In this document: piece by piece, positions 21,863-30,607 of the stretch
Numbering within the stretch: the stretch's first letter is position 1
Layout of the letters: every line of letters begins with the position of its first letter
Assembly (NCBI RefSeq): GCF_003697345.1
Contig: NZ_RFLY01000014.1
Coordinates: 26,977-90,976, forward strand
Direction: 5' to 3'
DNA length: 64,000 nucleotides
Source of the DNA: Solilutibacter pythonis
GTDB taxonomy: Bacteria > Pseudomonadota > Gammaproteobacteria > Xanthomonadales > Xanthomonadaceae
Program-made: the position numbers and the translations under genes
Notes under the pieces: model-generated
The model's database searches: none
Told to the model about the DNA's origin: nothing
The model's input: the letters and a program-made list of their open reading frames with translations, nothing else

Positions 21863-22497
21863 CGCTTCAGCTCCCGTATCTTCAGTTCGCAGGCCAGCAG
21901 GAATTCGAAGGCTTCCAGGTGGCGGCGCGCCTCGGGCATGTCGCGGCCCCAGGCATAGAGGCCGTGGCCTTCGATCAGATAGCCCCACATCGGCCGGGTT
22001 TCGAGCGCGGTTTCCACTTTCGGCATCAATTCGCGCATGTCCTGGGTATTGGCGAACACCGGCACGTCGATCGCGCCTTGGTGGGTGTGGTTGCCGGCGA
22101 AGGCTTTTTGCAGTTCGTAGTCCTCGAAGCGCACATGGCCCTGTGGCGCGAACAGCCGCGAGGCTACCGTCTGCACCAGCGAATGGGTGTGCAGCACGCA
22201 GCCGATTTCCCGGGCGCGGCGGTAAAGCTGCGTGTGCAGCAAGGTTTCGGCCGATGGGCGCAGTTCGGTGGCGACGGGGCGGCCGTCGAAATCCACCACC
22301 ATGACGTCGCTCTCACAGAGCTTGGATTTGTCGCGGCCGGAAACGGTGATGGCCGCGTGGCGTTCGTCCAGGCGCATCGAGAAATTGCTGCTGGTCGCGG
22401 GCGTCCAGCCGGCGTGGCCGAGTTCGCGGACGTGGGTGATCAGTTCACCGGTCAGTTGGCGCAGGTGCTGGCTGTCATAGGGAAGGGGGCTGTGCAT
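21859..22497 (-). CDS. mtnB: Methylthioribulose-1-phosphate dehydratase
   Basis: Class II aldolase-fold zinc enzyme that dehydrates methylthioribulose-1-phosphate. The 212-residue sequence shows SSNFSMRL and VSGRDKSKL near the N-terminus, the zinc motif LHTHS and the C-terminal EGHGLYAWG. It is the first of three coupled salvage genes mtnB-mtnD-mtnC. A candidate promoter lies just upstream (TTGACT at plus 22530-22535, 17-base spacer, TTGTAA at plus 22507-22512), though two amino-acid permeases on the same strand might also read through. mtnA and mtnP are not in the window. Confidence 0.95.
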   Translation of the reverse strand: MHSPLPYDSQHLRQLTGELITHVRELGHAGWTPATSSNFSMRLDERHAAITVSGRDKSKLCESDVMVVDFDGRPVATELRPSAETLLHTQLYRRAREIGCVLHTHSLVQTVASRLFAPQGHVRFEDYELQKAFAGNHTHQGAIDVPVFANTQDMRELMPKVETALETRPMWGYLIEGHGLYAWGRDMPEARRHLEAFEFLLACELKIRELKR

Positions 22498-22506
22498 GGC
22501 CGCAGT

Positions 22507-22535
22507 TTACAAACAACCGGCCATGCGCGAGTCAA
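22507..22535 (-). promoter_or_regulatory. Candidate promoter of mtnBDC
   Basis: Minus strand TTGACT, 17 bases, TTGTAA, ending 9 bases before the mtnB start, so the leader would be very short. It lies in the 48-base gap between the upstream permease stop and mtnB. Confidence 0.4.
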
Positions 22536-22545
22536 CGGTGGCGGT

Positions 22546-23826
22546 TCAGCGACGCTGGCCGAGCAGCCGGTACAGCGCCCAGGCAATGACCACGACGACC
22601 GCGCCGCCGGCCAGCATTTTCCAGTCGGAAGACCACAGCAGCAGCACGCAAGCGACCAGCGCGCCGATGCCGAGCAGCCGGTCGCTGGCGCTGGGGCGCC
22701 GGGTGGCGGTGCCCAGCACCAGCGCCAGACCGGCCGCCGCGTAGGCCAGCACCACCAGCGTGACGACGATTTCGATCAATACCTCGAACTGCCCGGAAAC
22801 GGTGGGCGAAAGCGTCAGCAGTGCCAGCAGGGTCATCGCGCAGGCGATGATGAACAGCCCGATCGCGGCGGCGCCATGCTGGTTGAAACGCCCGAATGCT
22901 GCCGGCAGAAAGCCACGTTGCGCCGCGCGCGCGCCGGACTCGCCAGTCACCAGCATCCAGCCGCCGAGCGTGCCGGAGGCTTTCAACGTGGCCGCGATCG
23001 CGATCATCGCCGCCGCCCAGGGGCCGAAGATCGTGGTGGCGACCAGTGCGAACGGCGCACTCGATGCCGCCAGTTCCGAGGCCGGGACGATCCCCATCAC
23101 CAGTACCGAGGAGGTCATGTAGACCAGCCCGGCGATGGCGACGCCGCCCAACGTGGCGATTGGGATGTCGCGGTCGGGATCGCGTACCACGCCGGCGATC
23201 ATCGCCCCGGTTTCCAGGCCGACGAAGGCCCAGAAGATGGGGGCCAGCGCGCCGAAGACGACGCTGGCGTCCGCCTTGCCGGTGACGTTCCAGGCCGCAT
23301 CGTAGATGCCACGGTCGAAGGCGCCCCAACCGAACAGCAGCACCATCGCCACCGGCATCAGGCCGAACACCACGCAGAAACTCTGGAACTTGGCGACTGG
23401 CCGCGGCCCCAGCAGGTTGATGGCGAACATCAGCCAGATGAGCCCGATCTGCCCGCCGACCTGCACGGCGGGGTTGCCGGCGTCGAGCGGTAGCAGCGTC
23501 ACCATGTAGCCGAAAGCGGCGACCGCGATGGCGTTGTTACCGATCCAGGACGATAGCCAGTACGTGGTCGAGGCGATGAAGCTGGCATCGCGCCCCACCG
23601 AAGGCCGGATGTAGTCGTCCAGGCATTCCAGGTCGGGGTAAGTGCGGGCGAGCCGCGCGAAGGCCGCGCCCAGCATCATCGCCAGCACCGTGCCGAGCAG
23701 CCAGCTGAACACCGTCACCGCGCCGGAGCGCGCCAGCGTGGCGGGCAGGAGGAAAAAACCCGAGCCAATCATGTTGTTGGCGACCACGAAGGTCGCCAAC
23801 ACGGGGCCGATTTTGCGGGCCGTCAC
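22546..23826 (-). CDS. APC-family amino acid permease, AdiC/PotE-like
   Basis: Inner-membrane amino acid/polyamine transporter of 426 residues with about 12 hydrophobic helices. The N-terminus NNMIGSGFFLLPATLARSG is the unwound TM1 substrate motif of APC carriers, and WLSSWIGNNAIAVAAFGYM resembles the corresponding segment of the AdiC/PotE antiporters. Substrate cannot be set from sequence. It starts 4 bases after the stop of the upstream permease and lies 48 bases before mtnB, so it may belong to one minus-strand unit with them. Confidence 0.85.
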   Translation of the reverse strand: MTARKIGPVLATFVVANNMIGSGFFLLPATLARSGAVTVFSWLLGTVLAMMLGAAFARLARTYPDLECLDDYIRPSVGRDASFIASTTYWLSSWIGNNAIAVAAFGYMVTLLPLDAGNPAVQVGGQIGLIWLMFAINLLGPRPVAKFQSFCVVFGLMPVAMVLLFGWGAFDRGIYDAAWNVTGKADASVVFGALAPIFWAFVGLETGAMIAGVVRDPDRDIPIATLGGVAIAGLVYMTSSVLVMGIVPASELAASSAPFALVATTIFGPWAAAMIAIAATLKASGTLGGWMLVTGESGARAAQRGFLPAAFGRFNQHGAAAIGLFIIACAMTLLALLTLSPTVSGQFEVLIEIVVTLVVLAYAAAGLALVLGTATRRPSASDRLLGIGALVACVLLLWSSDWKMLAGGAVVVVIAWALYRLLGQRR

Positions 23827-23830
23827 CGTA

Positions 23831-25312
23831 TCAGCCCTTGTTCCGCTGGCGTAGTTTGCTGTGGCGATAGCCGTAGACGAAATAGATGACGAAGCCGATC
23901 ACCGTCCAGCCCAGCATCACTTCCCAATGGTCGCCGAAGGGTTGCCAGAACAGATACAGGCAGGCGAGCACGCCCAGCGGACAGATCAGCAACGCCAGCG
24001 GCACGCGGAACGGGCGCGGCAGGTCGGGGCGGGTGTAGCGCAGGACCAGCACGCCGGCGCAGACGGTGGCGAAGGCCAGCAGGGTGCCCATCGACACCAG
24101 GTCGCCCAGGAAATCCAGGGGCAGGAATCCGGCCATGCTCGCGGCCAGCACGCCCACGATCACCGTGCCGACGTAGGGGGTGTGGTACTTCGGATGCACC
24201 TTGGCGAACAGGCCGGGTATCAGGCCGTCCTTCGCCATCGAATAGAAGATGCGTGGTTGTCCCATGAGCATCACCAGGATCACCGAGGAAAGCCCGGCGA
24301 TGGCGCCGATCTCGACGAGGGTCTTCAGCCAGGCGAGCGCGGGATAGGCCTCGAGGGCGGTCGCCACCGGCTTGGCCGTGCCCAGTTCGGTGTAGGGCAG
24401 CAGGCCGGTCAACGTGGCGGCCACCGCGATGTAGAACAGCGTGCAGACCACCAGCGAGCCGAGGATGCCGATCGGCATGTCGCGTTGGGGATTCTTGGCC
24501 TCGCCGGCGGCGGTCGATACCGCATCGAAACCGATGTAGGCGAAGAACACCACCGCCGCGCCGCGCACCACGCCCTGGACGCCGAAACGGTTGTCGCCCT
24601 GACTTTCCGGGATGAACGGGTGCCAGTTGTCGGGGTTGACGTAGCGGGAGGCGAAACCGAGGAAGGCGACGATGACCGTGACCTTGATGGCCACGATCAG
24701 CGCATTGACCCAGGCCGATTGGGTGATGCCGCGGTAACACAGTGCGGAAATCGCCGCAACGATCAGCACGGCCGGGAGATTGAGCAAGGCCCCGGTGCTG
24801 ACGAACGATTTGAGTTCCGCCGAGTACGCATAAGGCGCCTGCGCCAGTATTTCGGGAATGCCGAGCCCATAGGACGACAGAAAGCTGTTGAGATACCCCG
24901 ACCAGCCCACCGCCACCGAGGATGCCGCGAACATGTATTCCAACACCAGATTCCAGCCGATGAACCAGGCGACGAGCTCGCCCATGGTGCTGTAGGTATA
25001 CGAATAGGCCGAGCCGGAGACCGGCATCATCGAGGCGAACTCGGCGTAGCAGAGGCCGGCGAGCGCGCAGGCGAAACCAGCCAGCACGAAACTCAGGATG
25101 ACCGCGGGGCCGGCGTAGTTGGCCGCGGCGGTTCCGGTCATCACGAAAATGCCGGCGCCGATGATCGCCCCCACGCCAAGCAGCACCAGGTGTCGGGCGG
25201 TCAGGACGCGCTTGAGCGATGCCTCGCCCTGCAAGCTGCCCTCGACCGGCTCGCCCGCATCAACGTGGCCGGCCGCCTGGATGGGCTTGGTCATCAAGAG
25301 GTCTTTCAGCAT
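23831..25312 (-). CDS. APC-family permease, cationic amino acid transporter (CAT/YfnA) type
   Basis: Inner-membrane amino acid permease of 493 residues with about 12-13 helices. A polar N-terminal tail (about 1-35) precedes LGVGAIIGAGIFVMTG, the consensus TM1 loop of CAT carriers, followed by YAEFASMMPVSGSAYSYTY (TM3 signature). The C-terminus ends YGYRHSKLRQRNKG. It is most like CAT-type importers of cationic or broad amino acids. First gene of a possible minus-strand unit with the second permease and mtnBDC; upstream is a divergent gap with a 22-base inverted repeat. Confidence 0.87.
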   Translation of the reverse strand: MLKDLLMTKPIQAAGHVDAGEPVEGSLQGEASLKRVLTARHLVLLGVGAIIGAGIFVMTGTAAANYAGPAVILSFVLAGFACALAGLCYAEFASMMPVSGSAYSYTYSTMGELVAWFIGWNLVLEYMFAASSVAVGWSGYLNSFLSSYGLGIPEILAQAPYAYSAELKSFVSTGALLNLPAVLIVAAISALCYRGITQSAWVNALIVAIKVTVIVAFLGFASRYVNPDNWHPFIPESQGDNRFGVQGVVRGAAVVFFAYIGFDAVSTAAGEAKNPQRDMPIGILGSLVVCTLFYIAVAATLTGLLPYTELGTAKPVATALEAYPALAWLKTLVEIGAIAGLSSVILVMLMGQPRIFYSMAKDGLIPGLFAKVHPKYHTPYVGTVIVGVLAASMAGFLPLDFLGDLVSMGTLLAFATVCAGVLVLRYTRPDLPRPFRVPLALLICPLGVLACLYLFWQPFGDHWEVMLGWTVIGFVIYFVYGYRHSKLRQRNKG

Positions 25313-25406
25313 TCGTGTTTTCCCGGGAGGCTGTCGAGCACCGAGGCGGTGCCTGAATCGATTGGAGTCCGAACATTACTCCAGTGGCGAAACGCTCGAC
25401 AAGCAC

Positions 25407-25428
25407 CGTTGCATTTTGCATCGCAACG
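25407..25428. promoter_or_regulatory. Inverted repeat in the permease/nudix divergent gap
   Basis: CGTTGC - 10 bases - GCAACG, preceded by GGAGT...ACTCC (about 25364-25382). It lies 95 bases upstream of the permease start and 72 bases upstream of the Nudix gene start, a suitable place for an operator. Regulator unknown. Confidence 0.3.
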
Positions 25429-25499
25429 TGGATTCGCCTCGGATGCGGAGCGCCGAGCGCGGATAATTGATCCTTTCGTCACGACTGGGCCAGTCCTCG

Positions 25500-26066
25500 A
25501 TGCCTGAATTACCGCTTTCGCCCGCCCGCCAGTCCCTGCTTGGATCGTTCCGGCGTTTCGCCCGGGCGGAACCCGCGGCCGCCGCGACCGCCGCCGATTT
25601 CATCCAACTGCTGGGCGATGCCGCCAACCCTTTTGTGCGCGAACGCCGGGAAGGCCATTTCACCGCTTCCTCGTGGCTGGTCAGTGGCGATGGCCGGCGC
25701 GTCCTGCTGACCCATCACCGCAAGCTTGGGCGCTGGTTACAACTGGGCGGCCACGCCGATGGCGAGGAAGACCTGGCGCAGGTCGCCTTGAAGGAGGCGG
25801 AAGAGGAATCCGGCTTGTCCGGCCTGCGTGTCGAGTCGGCCATCTTCGATCTCGATCGCCACTGGATTCCCGAGTACAAGGGTGTGCCGGGGCATTGGCA
25901 TCACGATGTGCGCTTCGTCGTCCATGCCGAAGGTGGCGAGGCGTTCGTCGTCAGCGAGGAATCGCTGGCGCTCGCCTGGCGCGATATCGATGGGTTGGCC
26001 GAGGATGCGCGGGCCGACGAATCGCTGCGGCGGATGGCGCGGCGCTGGCTGGCCGACGCCGCCTGA
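25500..26066 (+). CDS. Nudix hydrolase
   Basis: Protein of 188 residues with a Nudix box GGHADGEEDLAQVALKEAEEE (about residues 85-105) that follows GX5EX7REUXEEXGU except that the Arg is Lys. Nudix enzymes hydrolyse nucleoside diphosphates linked to another moiety; specificity is not predictable here. ATG 25500 is used although no clear SD precedes it; a TTG at 25467 in frame is an alternative. Its stop abuts the serA stop on the other strand with no spacer, so the transcripts must overlap or end in coding sequence. Confidence 0.85.
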   Translation: MPELPLSPARQSLLGSFRRFARAEPAAAATAADFIQLLGDAANPFVRERREGHFTASSWLVSGDGRRVLLTHHRKLGRWLQLGGHADGEEDLAQVALKEAEEESGLSGLRVESAIFDLDRHWIPEYKGVPGHWHHDVRFVVHAEGGEAFVVSEESLALAWRDIDGLAEDARADESLRRMARRWLADAA

Positions 26067-27302
26067 TCAATACAGCACGCGGGTGCGCAGCGTGCCGTCG
26101 ATCGAGGCCAGCCGCTCACGCAGCCGGCCGGCCTGGTCGCGGTCGGAAGCGGCGTCGATCACCACGTAGCCCAGTTCCGGGTCGGTGCGCAGGTACTGGC
26201 CGTCGATGTTGATGCCGGTGCTGGAAAACACCTCGTTGATCTTCATCAGCACGCCCGGCGCGTTGCGGTGGATATGCAGGAAGCGATGGCTGCCCTGATG
26301 CCCGGGGAGCGTTACTTCGGGGAAGTTGACCGCCGAGAGCGTGCTGCCGTTGTCGCTGTAGCGCACCAGCTTGGCCGCGACCTCGGCGCCGATGTTGTCC
26401 TGCGCCTCCAGCGTGCTGCCGCCGATGTGCGGGGTCAGAATCACGTTGTCCATGCCGCACAGTGGGCTTGCGAACGCCTCGGCGTTGCCTTCGGGTTCGA
26501 CCGGGAACACGTCCACCGCCGCGCCGGCGAGGTGCCCGCGCGCGAGTGCGTCGGCCAGCGCATCGATATCCACGACCGTCCCGCGCGAGGCGTTCAACAG
26601 ATGCGCGCCGGGTTTCATTCTGGCCAGTTGCGCCTCGCCGATCATGAGTCGCGTCGCCGGCGTTTCTGGCACATGCAGGGTCACGATGTCACTTGCCGCC
26701 AGCAGGGCGTCGAGCGAGCCGGCATGGCGCGCGTTGCCCAGCGCCAGCTTGGTCTCGATGTCGTGGTAGATGACGTGCATCCCCATCGCCTCGGCCATCA
26801 CCCCCACTTGGGTGCCGATGTGACCGTAGCCGACGATGCCCAGCGTCTTGCCGCGCACCTCGTGGCTGCCGGCGGCCGATTTCGACCAGCCGCCGCGATG
26901 GCATTGCGCGGATTTCTGCACGATGCCGCGCATCAGCATGATGCTCTCGGCGATCACCAGCTCGGCCACGCTGCGGGTGTTGGAGTAGGGCGCGTTGAAC
27001 ACGGGAATGCCGGCGTGCTTGGCCGTGGCCAGATCGATCTGGTTGGTGCCGATGCAGAACGCGCCGATGGCGAACAGCTTGCGCGCCTCGGCCATCGCCG
27101 CGGCGTCGAGCCGGGTGCGCGAACGGATGCCGACGATGTGCGCCTCGCGCAGTTCGCGGTGCAGCTCGGGCACCGGCAGCGCCTTGTCGAAGCGGCGGAT
27201 GTCGCTGTAGCCGGCATCGGCGAAGATGCCGGCGGCGGTTTCGCTGATGCCTTCCAGCAGTAGAACGCGGATGTCGGATTTGGGAAAGGAGGTCGGAGAC
27301 AT
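26067..27302 (-). CDS. serA: D-3-phosphoglycerate dehydrogenase
   Basis: First step of serine synthesis: oxidises 3-phosphoglycerate to phosphohydroxypyruvate with NAD+; SerA enzymes of this type can also reduce 2-oxoglutarate to D-2-hydroxyglutarate. The 411-residue protein has an N-terminal substrate domain starting SDIRVLLLEG, the NAD motif GIVGYGHIGTQVG, catalytic Arg and Glu segments and the His in LTPHIGGSTLEAQ, then a C-terminal ACT domain (about 340-411) for feedback by serine. No good SD precedes ATG 27302, but this start matches the family. It is divergent from a D-2-hydroxyglutarate dehydrogenase gene 84 bases away, a meaningful functional pairing. Confidence 0.95.
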   Translation of the reverse strand: MSPTSFPKSDIRVLLLEGISETAAGIFADAGYSDIRRFDKALPVPELHRELREAHIVGIRSRTRLDAAAMAEARKLFAIGAFCIGTNQIDLATAKHAGIPVFNAPYSNTRSVAELVIAESIMLMRGIVQKSAQCHRGGWSKSAAGSHEVRGKTLGIVGYGHIGTQVGVMAEAMGMHVIYHDIETKLALGNARHAGSLDALLAASDIVTLHVPETPATRLMIGEAQLARMKPGAHLLNASRGTVVDIDALADALARGHLAGAAVDVFPVEPEGNAEAFASPLCGMDNVILTPHIGGSTLEAQDNIGAEVAAKLVRYSDNGSTLSAVNFPEVTLPGHQGSHRFLHIHRNAPGVLMKINEVFSSTGINIDGQYLRTDPELGYVVIDAASDRDQAGRLRERLASIDGTLRTRVLY

Positions 27303-27386
27303 GGCGTGGCGGCGAAACGGGAGAGTATGGCGTTCCATTCTGCGCTTTTTGCTGCGACGCCGCACGATTGGCGTTAGTCTCCCGGC

Positions 27387-28772
27387 ATGGATGCTCGCCT
27401 CGATGCCCTTCGCCAAATTCTGCCCGGCCCGCGCCTGTTGAACGCACCGGACGACCTGGAACACTATGGCCGCGACTGGACCCGGCGCTGGACGCCCGCG
27501 CCGCTGGCCGTCGCGTTGCCGGCCACGGTGGAGGAAGTCGTCGGCATCGTGCGCTGGGCGCGCGAGCATCGGGTGGCGTTGGTGCCCTCGGGGGGACGCA
27601 CCGGCCTGTCTGGTGGCGCGGTGGCGGCCAACGGCGAGCTGGTGCTCAGCCTGGAGCGGATGAACAAGGTGTTGGCCTTCGACGCCATCGACCGCACGGT
27701 TGAAGTGCAGGCCGGCATCGCGCTGGAGGCGGTGCACAACATCGCGCGCGAACACGGCCTGCAATATCCGGTGGATTTCGCCTCGCGCGGCTCGTGCAGC
27801 ATCGGCGGCAACATCGCCACCAATGCCGGCGGCATCCGCGTACTGCGCTACGGCAACACCCGCGAGTGGATCGCCGGGTTGACCGTGGTGACGGGCGCGG
27901 GAGAACTGCTGCGGCTCAACAAGGGGCTTGTCAAGAATTCCAGCGGCTACGACCTGCGCCAGTTGTTCATCGGCGCCGAGGGCACGCTGGGCGTGGTGGT
28001 CGAGGCCACGCTCAGGCTGGCCGCGCCGCCGCCGCCCACCCGGACGATGCTGCTGGCGCTGGCGGATTTCGACGCGGTGATCCGCGCCTTCATGGCGATG
28101 CGCGCCGGGTTGCGGCTGGAGGCGTTCGAGTTTTTCACTTCGTTGGCTCTGAAGCATGTGGTGGAACACGGCGCGCAGCCGCCTTTCGACGACGATTACC
28201 CATTCCACGCGGTGGTCGAGTATGCGCACGAGGGCGAGGCCGATGAAGCGGCCGCGTTGGCGCTGTTCGAGCGGGGGCTGGTCGAAGGCTGGGCGCTGGA
28301 TGGCGTGATTGCGGGCAGCCAGGCGCAGGCGGCGCAACTATGGCGCTTGCGCGAGGGCGTTACCGAGGCGCTGGCCCCGCGTCTGCCGTATAAGAACGAC
28401 GTCTCGGTGCGGATATCGGCGTTGCCGGCCTTCCTGCACGAGGCCGAGGCGCTGATCTCGGCCGAATATCCGCATTTCGAGGTGGTCTGGTTCGGCCACA
28501 TCGGTGACGGCAATCTGCATATCAATGTGCTGAAGCCCACGGACATGGCGCAGGCGGATTTCGTCCGCGATTGCGAGCGGGTGACGCGGCTGCTGGCGGA
28601 AGTGCTGGCCAGGCATGGGGGCAGCATCTCCGCCGAGCACGGCATCGGCCTGGTCAAGAAGCCCTATCTGACCGGCACCCGCAGCGAGGAGGAGGTGGCG
28701 GCGATGCGAGCGATCAAGCGCGCGCTCGACCCGGACGGCATCATGAATCCGGGCAAGTTGTTCGACCCATGA
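27387..28772 (+). CDS. FAD-linked oxidase, D-2-hydroxyglutarate dehydrogenase type
   Basis: Flavoprotein of 461 residues of the FAD-linked oxidase/VAO family. The FAD-binding domain (about 40-220) contains VALVPSGGRTGLSGGAV and ASRGSCSIGGNIATNAGG; the C-terminal cap domain has WFGHIGDGNLHINVL and GGSISAEHGIGLVKK with the metal/substrate His residues. It could be read as D-lactate or glycolate dehydrogenase, but divergence from serA favours oxidation of D-2-hydroxyglutarate back to 2-oxoglutarate, which pulls the unfavourable SerA reaction. That coupling is established in Pseudomonas stutzeri; here it is inferred from context. Confidence 0.85.
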   Translation: MDARLDALRQILPGPRLLNAPDDLEHYGRDWTRRWTPAPLAVALPATVEEVVGIVRWAREHRVALVPSGGRTGLSGGAVAANGELVLSLERMNKVLAFDAIDRTVEVQAGIALEAVHNIAREHGLQYPVDFASRGSCSIGGNIATNAGGIRVLRYGNTREWIAGLTVVTGAGELLRLNKGLVKNSSGYDLRQLFIGAEGTLGVVVEATLRLAAPPPPTRTMLLALADFDAVIRAFMAMRAGLRLEAFEFFTSLALKHVVEHGAQPPFDDDYPFHAVVEYAHEGEADEAAALALFERGLVEGWALDGVIAGSQAQAAQLWRLREGVTEALAPRLPYKNDVSVRISALPAFLHEAEALISAEYPHFEVVWFGHIGDGNLHINVLKPTDMAQADFVRDCERVTRLLAEVLARHGGSISAEHGIGLVKKPYLTGTRSEEEVAAMRAIKRALDPDGIMNPGKLFDP

Positions 28773-28780
28773 GGGTTTCA

Positions 28781-28806
28781 GCAGCCGGTCGCGCACCGCC
28801 GGCTGC
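28781..28806. terminator. Hairpin between convergent genes
   Basis: GCAGCCGG / CCGGCTGC with a 10-base loop in the 53-base gap between the D-2-hydroxyglutarate dehydrogenase and acetyltransferase genes. No T-run on either strand. Confidence 0.4.
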
Positions 28807-28825
28807 GGGGGCGAGTGGCGCGACC

Positions 28826-29290
28826 TCAGCCATCGGCATCCAGCCAGCGGCTCATCAACCGGCGCGGCTGGGCCTGGTAGCCGGCGCGCTCGTAGATACC
28901 GCGCGCGTGCGGGTTGTCGTCGCTGACTTCCAGCCGGAGCGCGCGGCAGCCCTCGGCCAGGGCCAGTTGCTCGGCTTCGCGCAGCAGCCGCTTGCCGAGG
29001 CCGAGTCCTTGGAAGGCCGGTAGCACGTAAAGCTCGTCGAGCAGGGCGTAGCGGCCATCGAATTCCAGGCTGAAACAGAAGCCGACCACCGCGTAACCGG
29101 CCAGTTCGCTGTCGCGCTCGATGACCAGCAGCCGGCCGGCGCGCGGGTTGTCGATCAATGCCGCGAGCGCGGCCTGTTGACGCGCTTCGTCCCAGCGCAG
29201 TTTTTCCAGTACGTAGAAGTCCTGCATCGCCGGCAGCAGGGTGACGATGTCGGCATCGCGGGCGGGGCGGAAGTGGAGTGAGGCGTTCAT
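28826..29290 (-). CDS. GNAT-family N-acetyltransferase
   Basis: Protein of 154 residues with the GNAT fold. The acetyl-CoA pyrophosphate loop is LPAFQGLGLGKRLLREAE (motif A, around residue 88), followed by the LEVSDDNPHARGIYERAGY motif B. The preceding strand LLDELYVLP is typical. Acceptor substrate unknown. ATG 29290 starts the family-like segment FRPARDADIVTLLPAM; an upstream in-frame extension is rejected. Convergent with the FAD oxidase gene, separated from it by a hairpin. Confidence 0.85.
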   Translation of the reverse strand: MNASLHFRPARDADIVTLLPAMQDFYVLEKLRWDEARQQAALAALIDNPRAGRLLVIERDSELAGYAVVGFCFSLEFDGRYALLDELYVLPAFQGLGLGKRLLREAEQLALAEGCRALRLEVSDDNPHARGIYERAGYQAQPRRLMSRWLDADG

Positions 29291-29356
29291 GGTCCGATGG
29301 ACTCCTGGTAGCGCCCGAGCAGCGCACTTGGTGACGGATGAGGGCGGCATTTCGCT

Positions 29357-29644
29357 TCAGCCGGTTCGGTTCGGCATCGATCCCGGTGTGTTTCTCCCGC
29401 GCGACCTGGCCGATTTCATGGTCGTGCGGTGGCCTTCGGGACCGACGTCGGCATCGTAGAGCGTTTCGCCCGGCCGGTGTTGGTGGGGGATGAGGCGCCG
29501 GGCGTTGGCGGGCCGGCGGTAGCCCGAGTCCGGGCGGCCGGGGCGCATGCGGGTGATTTCGATCGCGGTGGGCGGTTGGGCGCGCACGTCAGGCAGCCCG
29601 CTTGGGATGCCGGAGACCGATGGTCTCGCGGCCACGCGGTTCAT
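29357..29644 (-). CDS. Possible small protein coupled to the upstream lipoprotein gene
   Basis: A 95-residue frame whose ATG overlaps the stop of the upstream lipoprotein gene as ATGA, the same coupling used across this window. The product is hydrophilic, Arg/Pro-rich and without cysteines, signal peptide or a recognised domain. Codon third positions are mostly G/C for the first two thirds, then become less biased. Without it, 29291-29640 would be an empty 350-base stretch. Could equally be a chance frame. Confidence 0.3.
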   Translation of the reverse strand: MNRVAARPSVSGIPSGLPDVRAQPPTAIEITRMRPGRPDSGYRRPANARRLIPHQHRPGETLYDADVGPEGHRTTMKSARSRGRNTPGSMPNRTG

Positions 29645-30009
29645 TCGGCGTTGCCACCTTCCGGCCGTTCGGCCAGTAGGATACTGCCGATGGTGTCGTC
29701 GTCCCGGTATTTGCGCAGCAGGGTTTTCCAGGCATCGGGGTCGGCTTTGACGCAGATCGCGCGGGCCATCGCCGCGTTGCCGCCCTGATCGGCTGGCCGG
29801 CGGAAGTGCCGGCACATGCGCTGGTTGAGGATGAACGCCTGCACGTCCGGCGGCAGGCTCCGCGGATCGACCTCTGTCGTGGCCGCCGCCGGCGCGGGCG
29901 GCGGCGTGTTCGCCTCGGCGCTTGCCTGGGCACTGGGCGCGGGCGCGGTGCAGGCCGTCAGCAGCAACGCGAGAAGGCCCGCCGTCATCACTTTATTCGG
30001 CGCGCCCAC
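29641..30009 (-). CDS. Small lipoprotein
   Basis: Predicted lipoprotein of 122 residues: hydrophobic segment then lipobox LLTAC (Cys20), an Ala/Pro-rich linker, and a soluble part with two further Cys (CRHF, ICVK) around [17 protein letters not shown]. The GTG at 30009 is preferred over ATG 29988 because it places a Lys before the hydrophobic core, as export signals need; it overlaps the end of the EfpL gene by 17 bases. No SD is obvious for either. Function unknown. Confidence 0.65.
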   Translation of the reverse strand: MGAPNKVMTAGLLALLLTACTAPAPSAQASAEANTPPPAPAAATTEVDPRSLPPDVQAFILNQRMCRHFRRPADQGGNAAMARAICVKADPDAWKTLLRKYRDDDTIGSILLAERPEGGNAE

Positions 30010-30559
30010 CGAATTCGCCCGTGGTGGTGTTGACCCAGACTTTCTCGCCGTTGGCGATGTATTCCGGCACCTGAATCTCGATGCCGGTATCGAGGCGCGC
30101 GGGCTTGGGTCGCTTGGTGGCGGTGCCGCCTTTCAGTTCCGGCGGGGTGTCGATCACCTCCAGCACCACCGAGGTGGGCAACTGGAGCCCGACCGGCTGG
30201 TCGTCGATGATCTGCACATGGCAACCAGCCAGTCCATCGGTGATGTAGCCGGCGGCATCGCCAATGGCGGCCGCATCCAGCGAGTACTGATTGTAATCCT
30301 CGTCGTCCATGAATACGAAGGTCTCGCCATCCTTGTAGGAGAACGTGGCCTGGCGGCGGAGCAGTTCGACTTCGTTGAGATTGTCGTCGCCGTCGAAGCT
30401 CGCATCCAGCTTGTTGCCGCCCGGTACCGAATACATCACGAAGCGGAAGCGCACATTACCGCCGCGCCCTTGCGGACTGGAGCGTTCGATGTCGCGGACT
30501 TGGTACACGCCGCCGTTGTGTTCGACGACGTTGCCTTTCTTGATGTCGTAAGCCTTCAT
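29993..30559 (-). CDS. yeiP: Elongation factor P-like protein (YeiP/EfpL)
   Basis: EF-P paralogue of 188 residues. It has three beta-barrel domains as in EF-P, beginning [20 protein letters not shown], and ends [19 protein letters not shown]. The domain I tip that in EF-P carries the modified Lys reads SSPQGRGG, with Arg32 at the tip as in E. coli YeiP (Arg33); so no EpmA/EarP-type modification of this copy is expected. EfpL binds the ribosome and relieves stalling at proline-containing and related motifs. It lies 48 bases downstream of a short-chain dehydrogenase gene on the same strand. Confidence 0.93.
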   Translation of the reverse strand: MKAYDIKKGNVVEHNGGVYQVRDIERSSPQGRGGNVRFRFVMYSVPGGNKLDASFDGDDNLNEVELLRRQATFSYKDGETFVFMDDEDYNQYSLDAAAIGDAAGYITDGLAGCHVQIIDDQPVGLQLPTSVVLEVIDTPPELKGGTATKRPKPARLDTGIEIQVPEYIANGEKVWVNTTTGEFGGRAE

Positions 30560-30607
30560 GGGATGAATTCGCGGTGGATGTTGCGTGAATAGGGAATGCG
30601 GGCCGGC

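Noticed and set aside
21919..25507. Plus-strand frames of about 520-550 codons opposite mtnB and the permeases
   Set aside because: Products are low-complexity, Gln/His/Gly/Arg-rich and lack an SD; the minus-strand genes carry family motifs.
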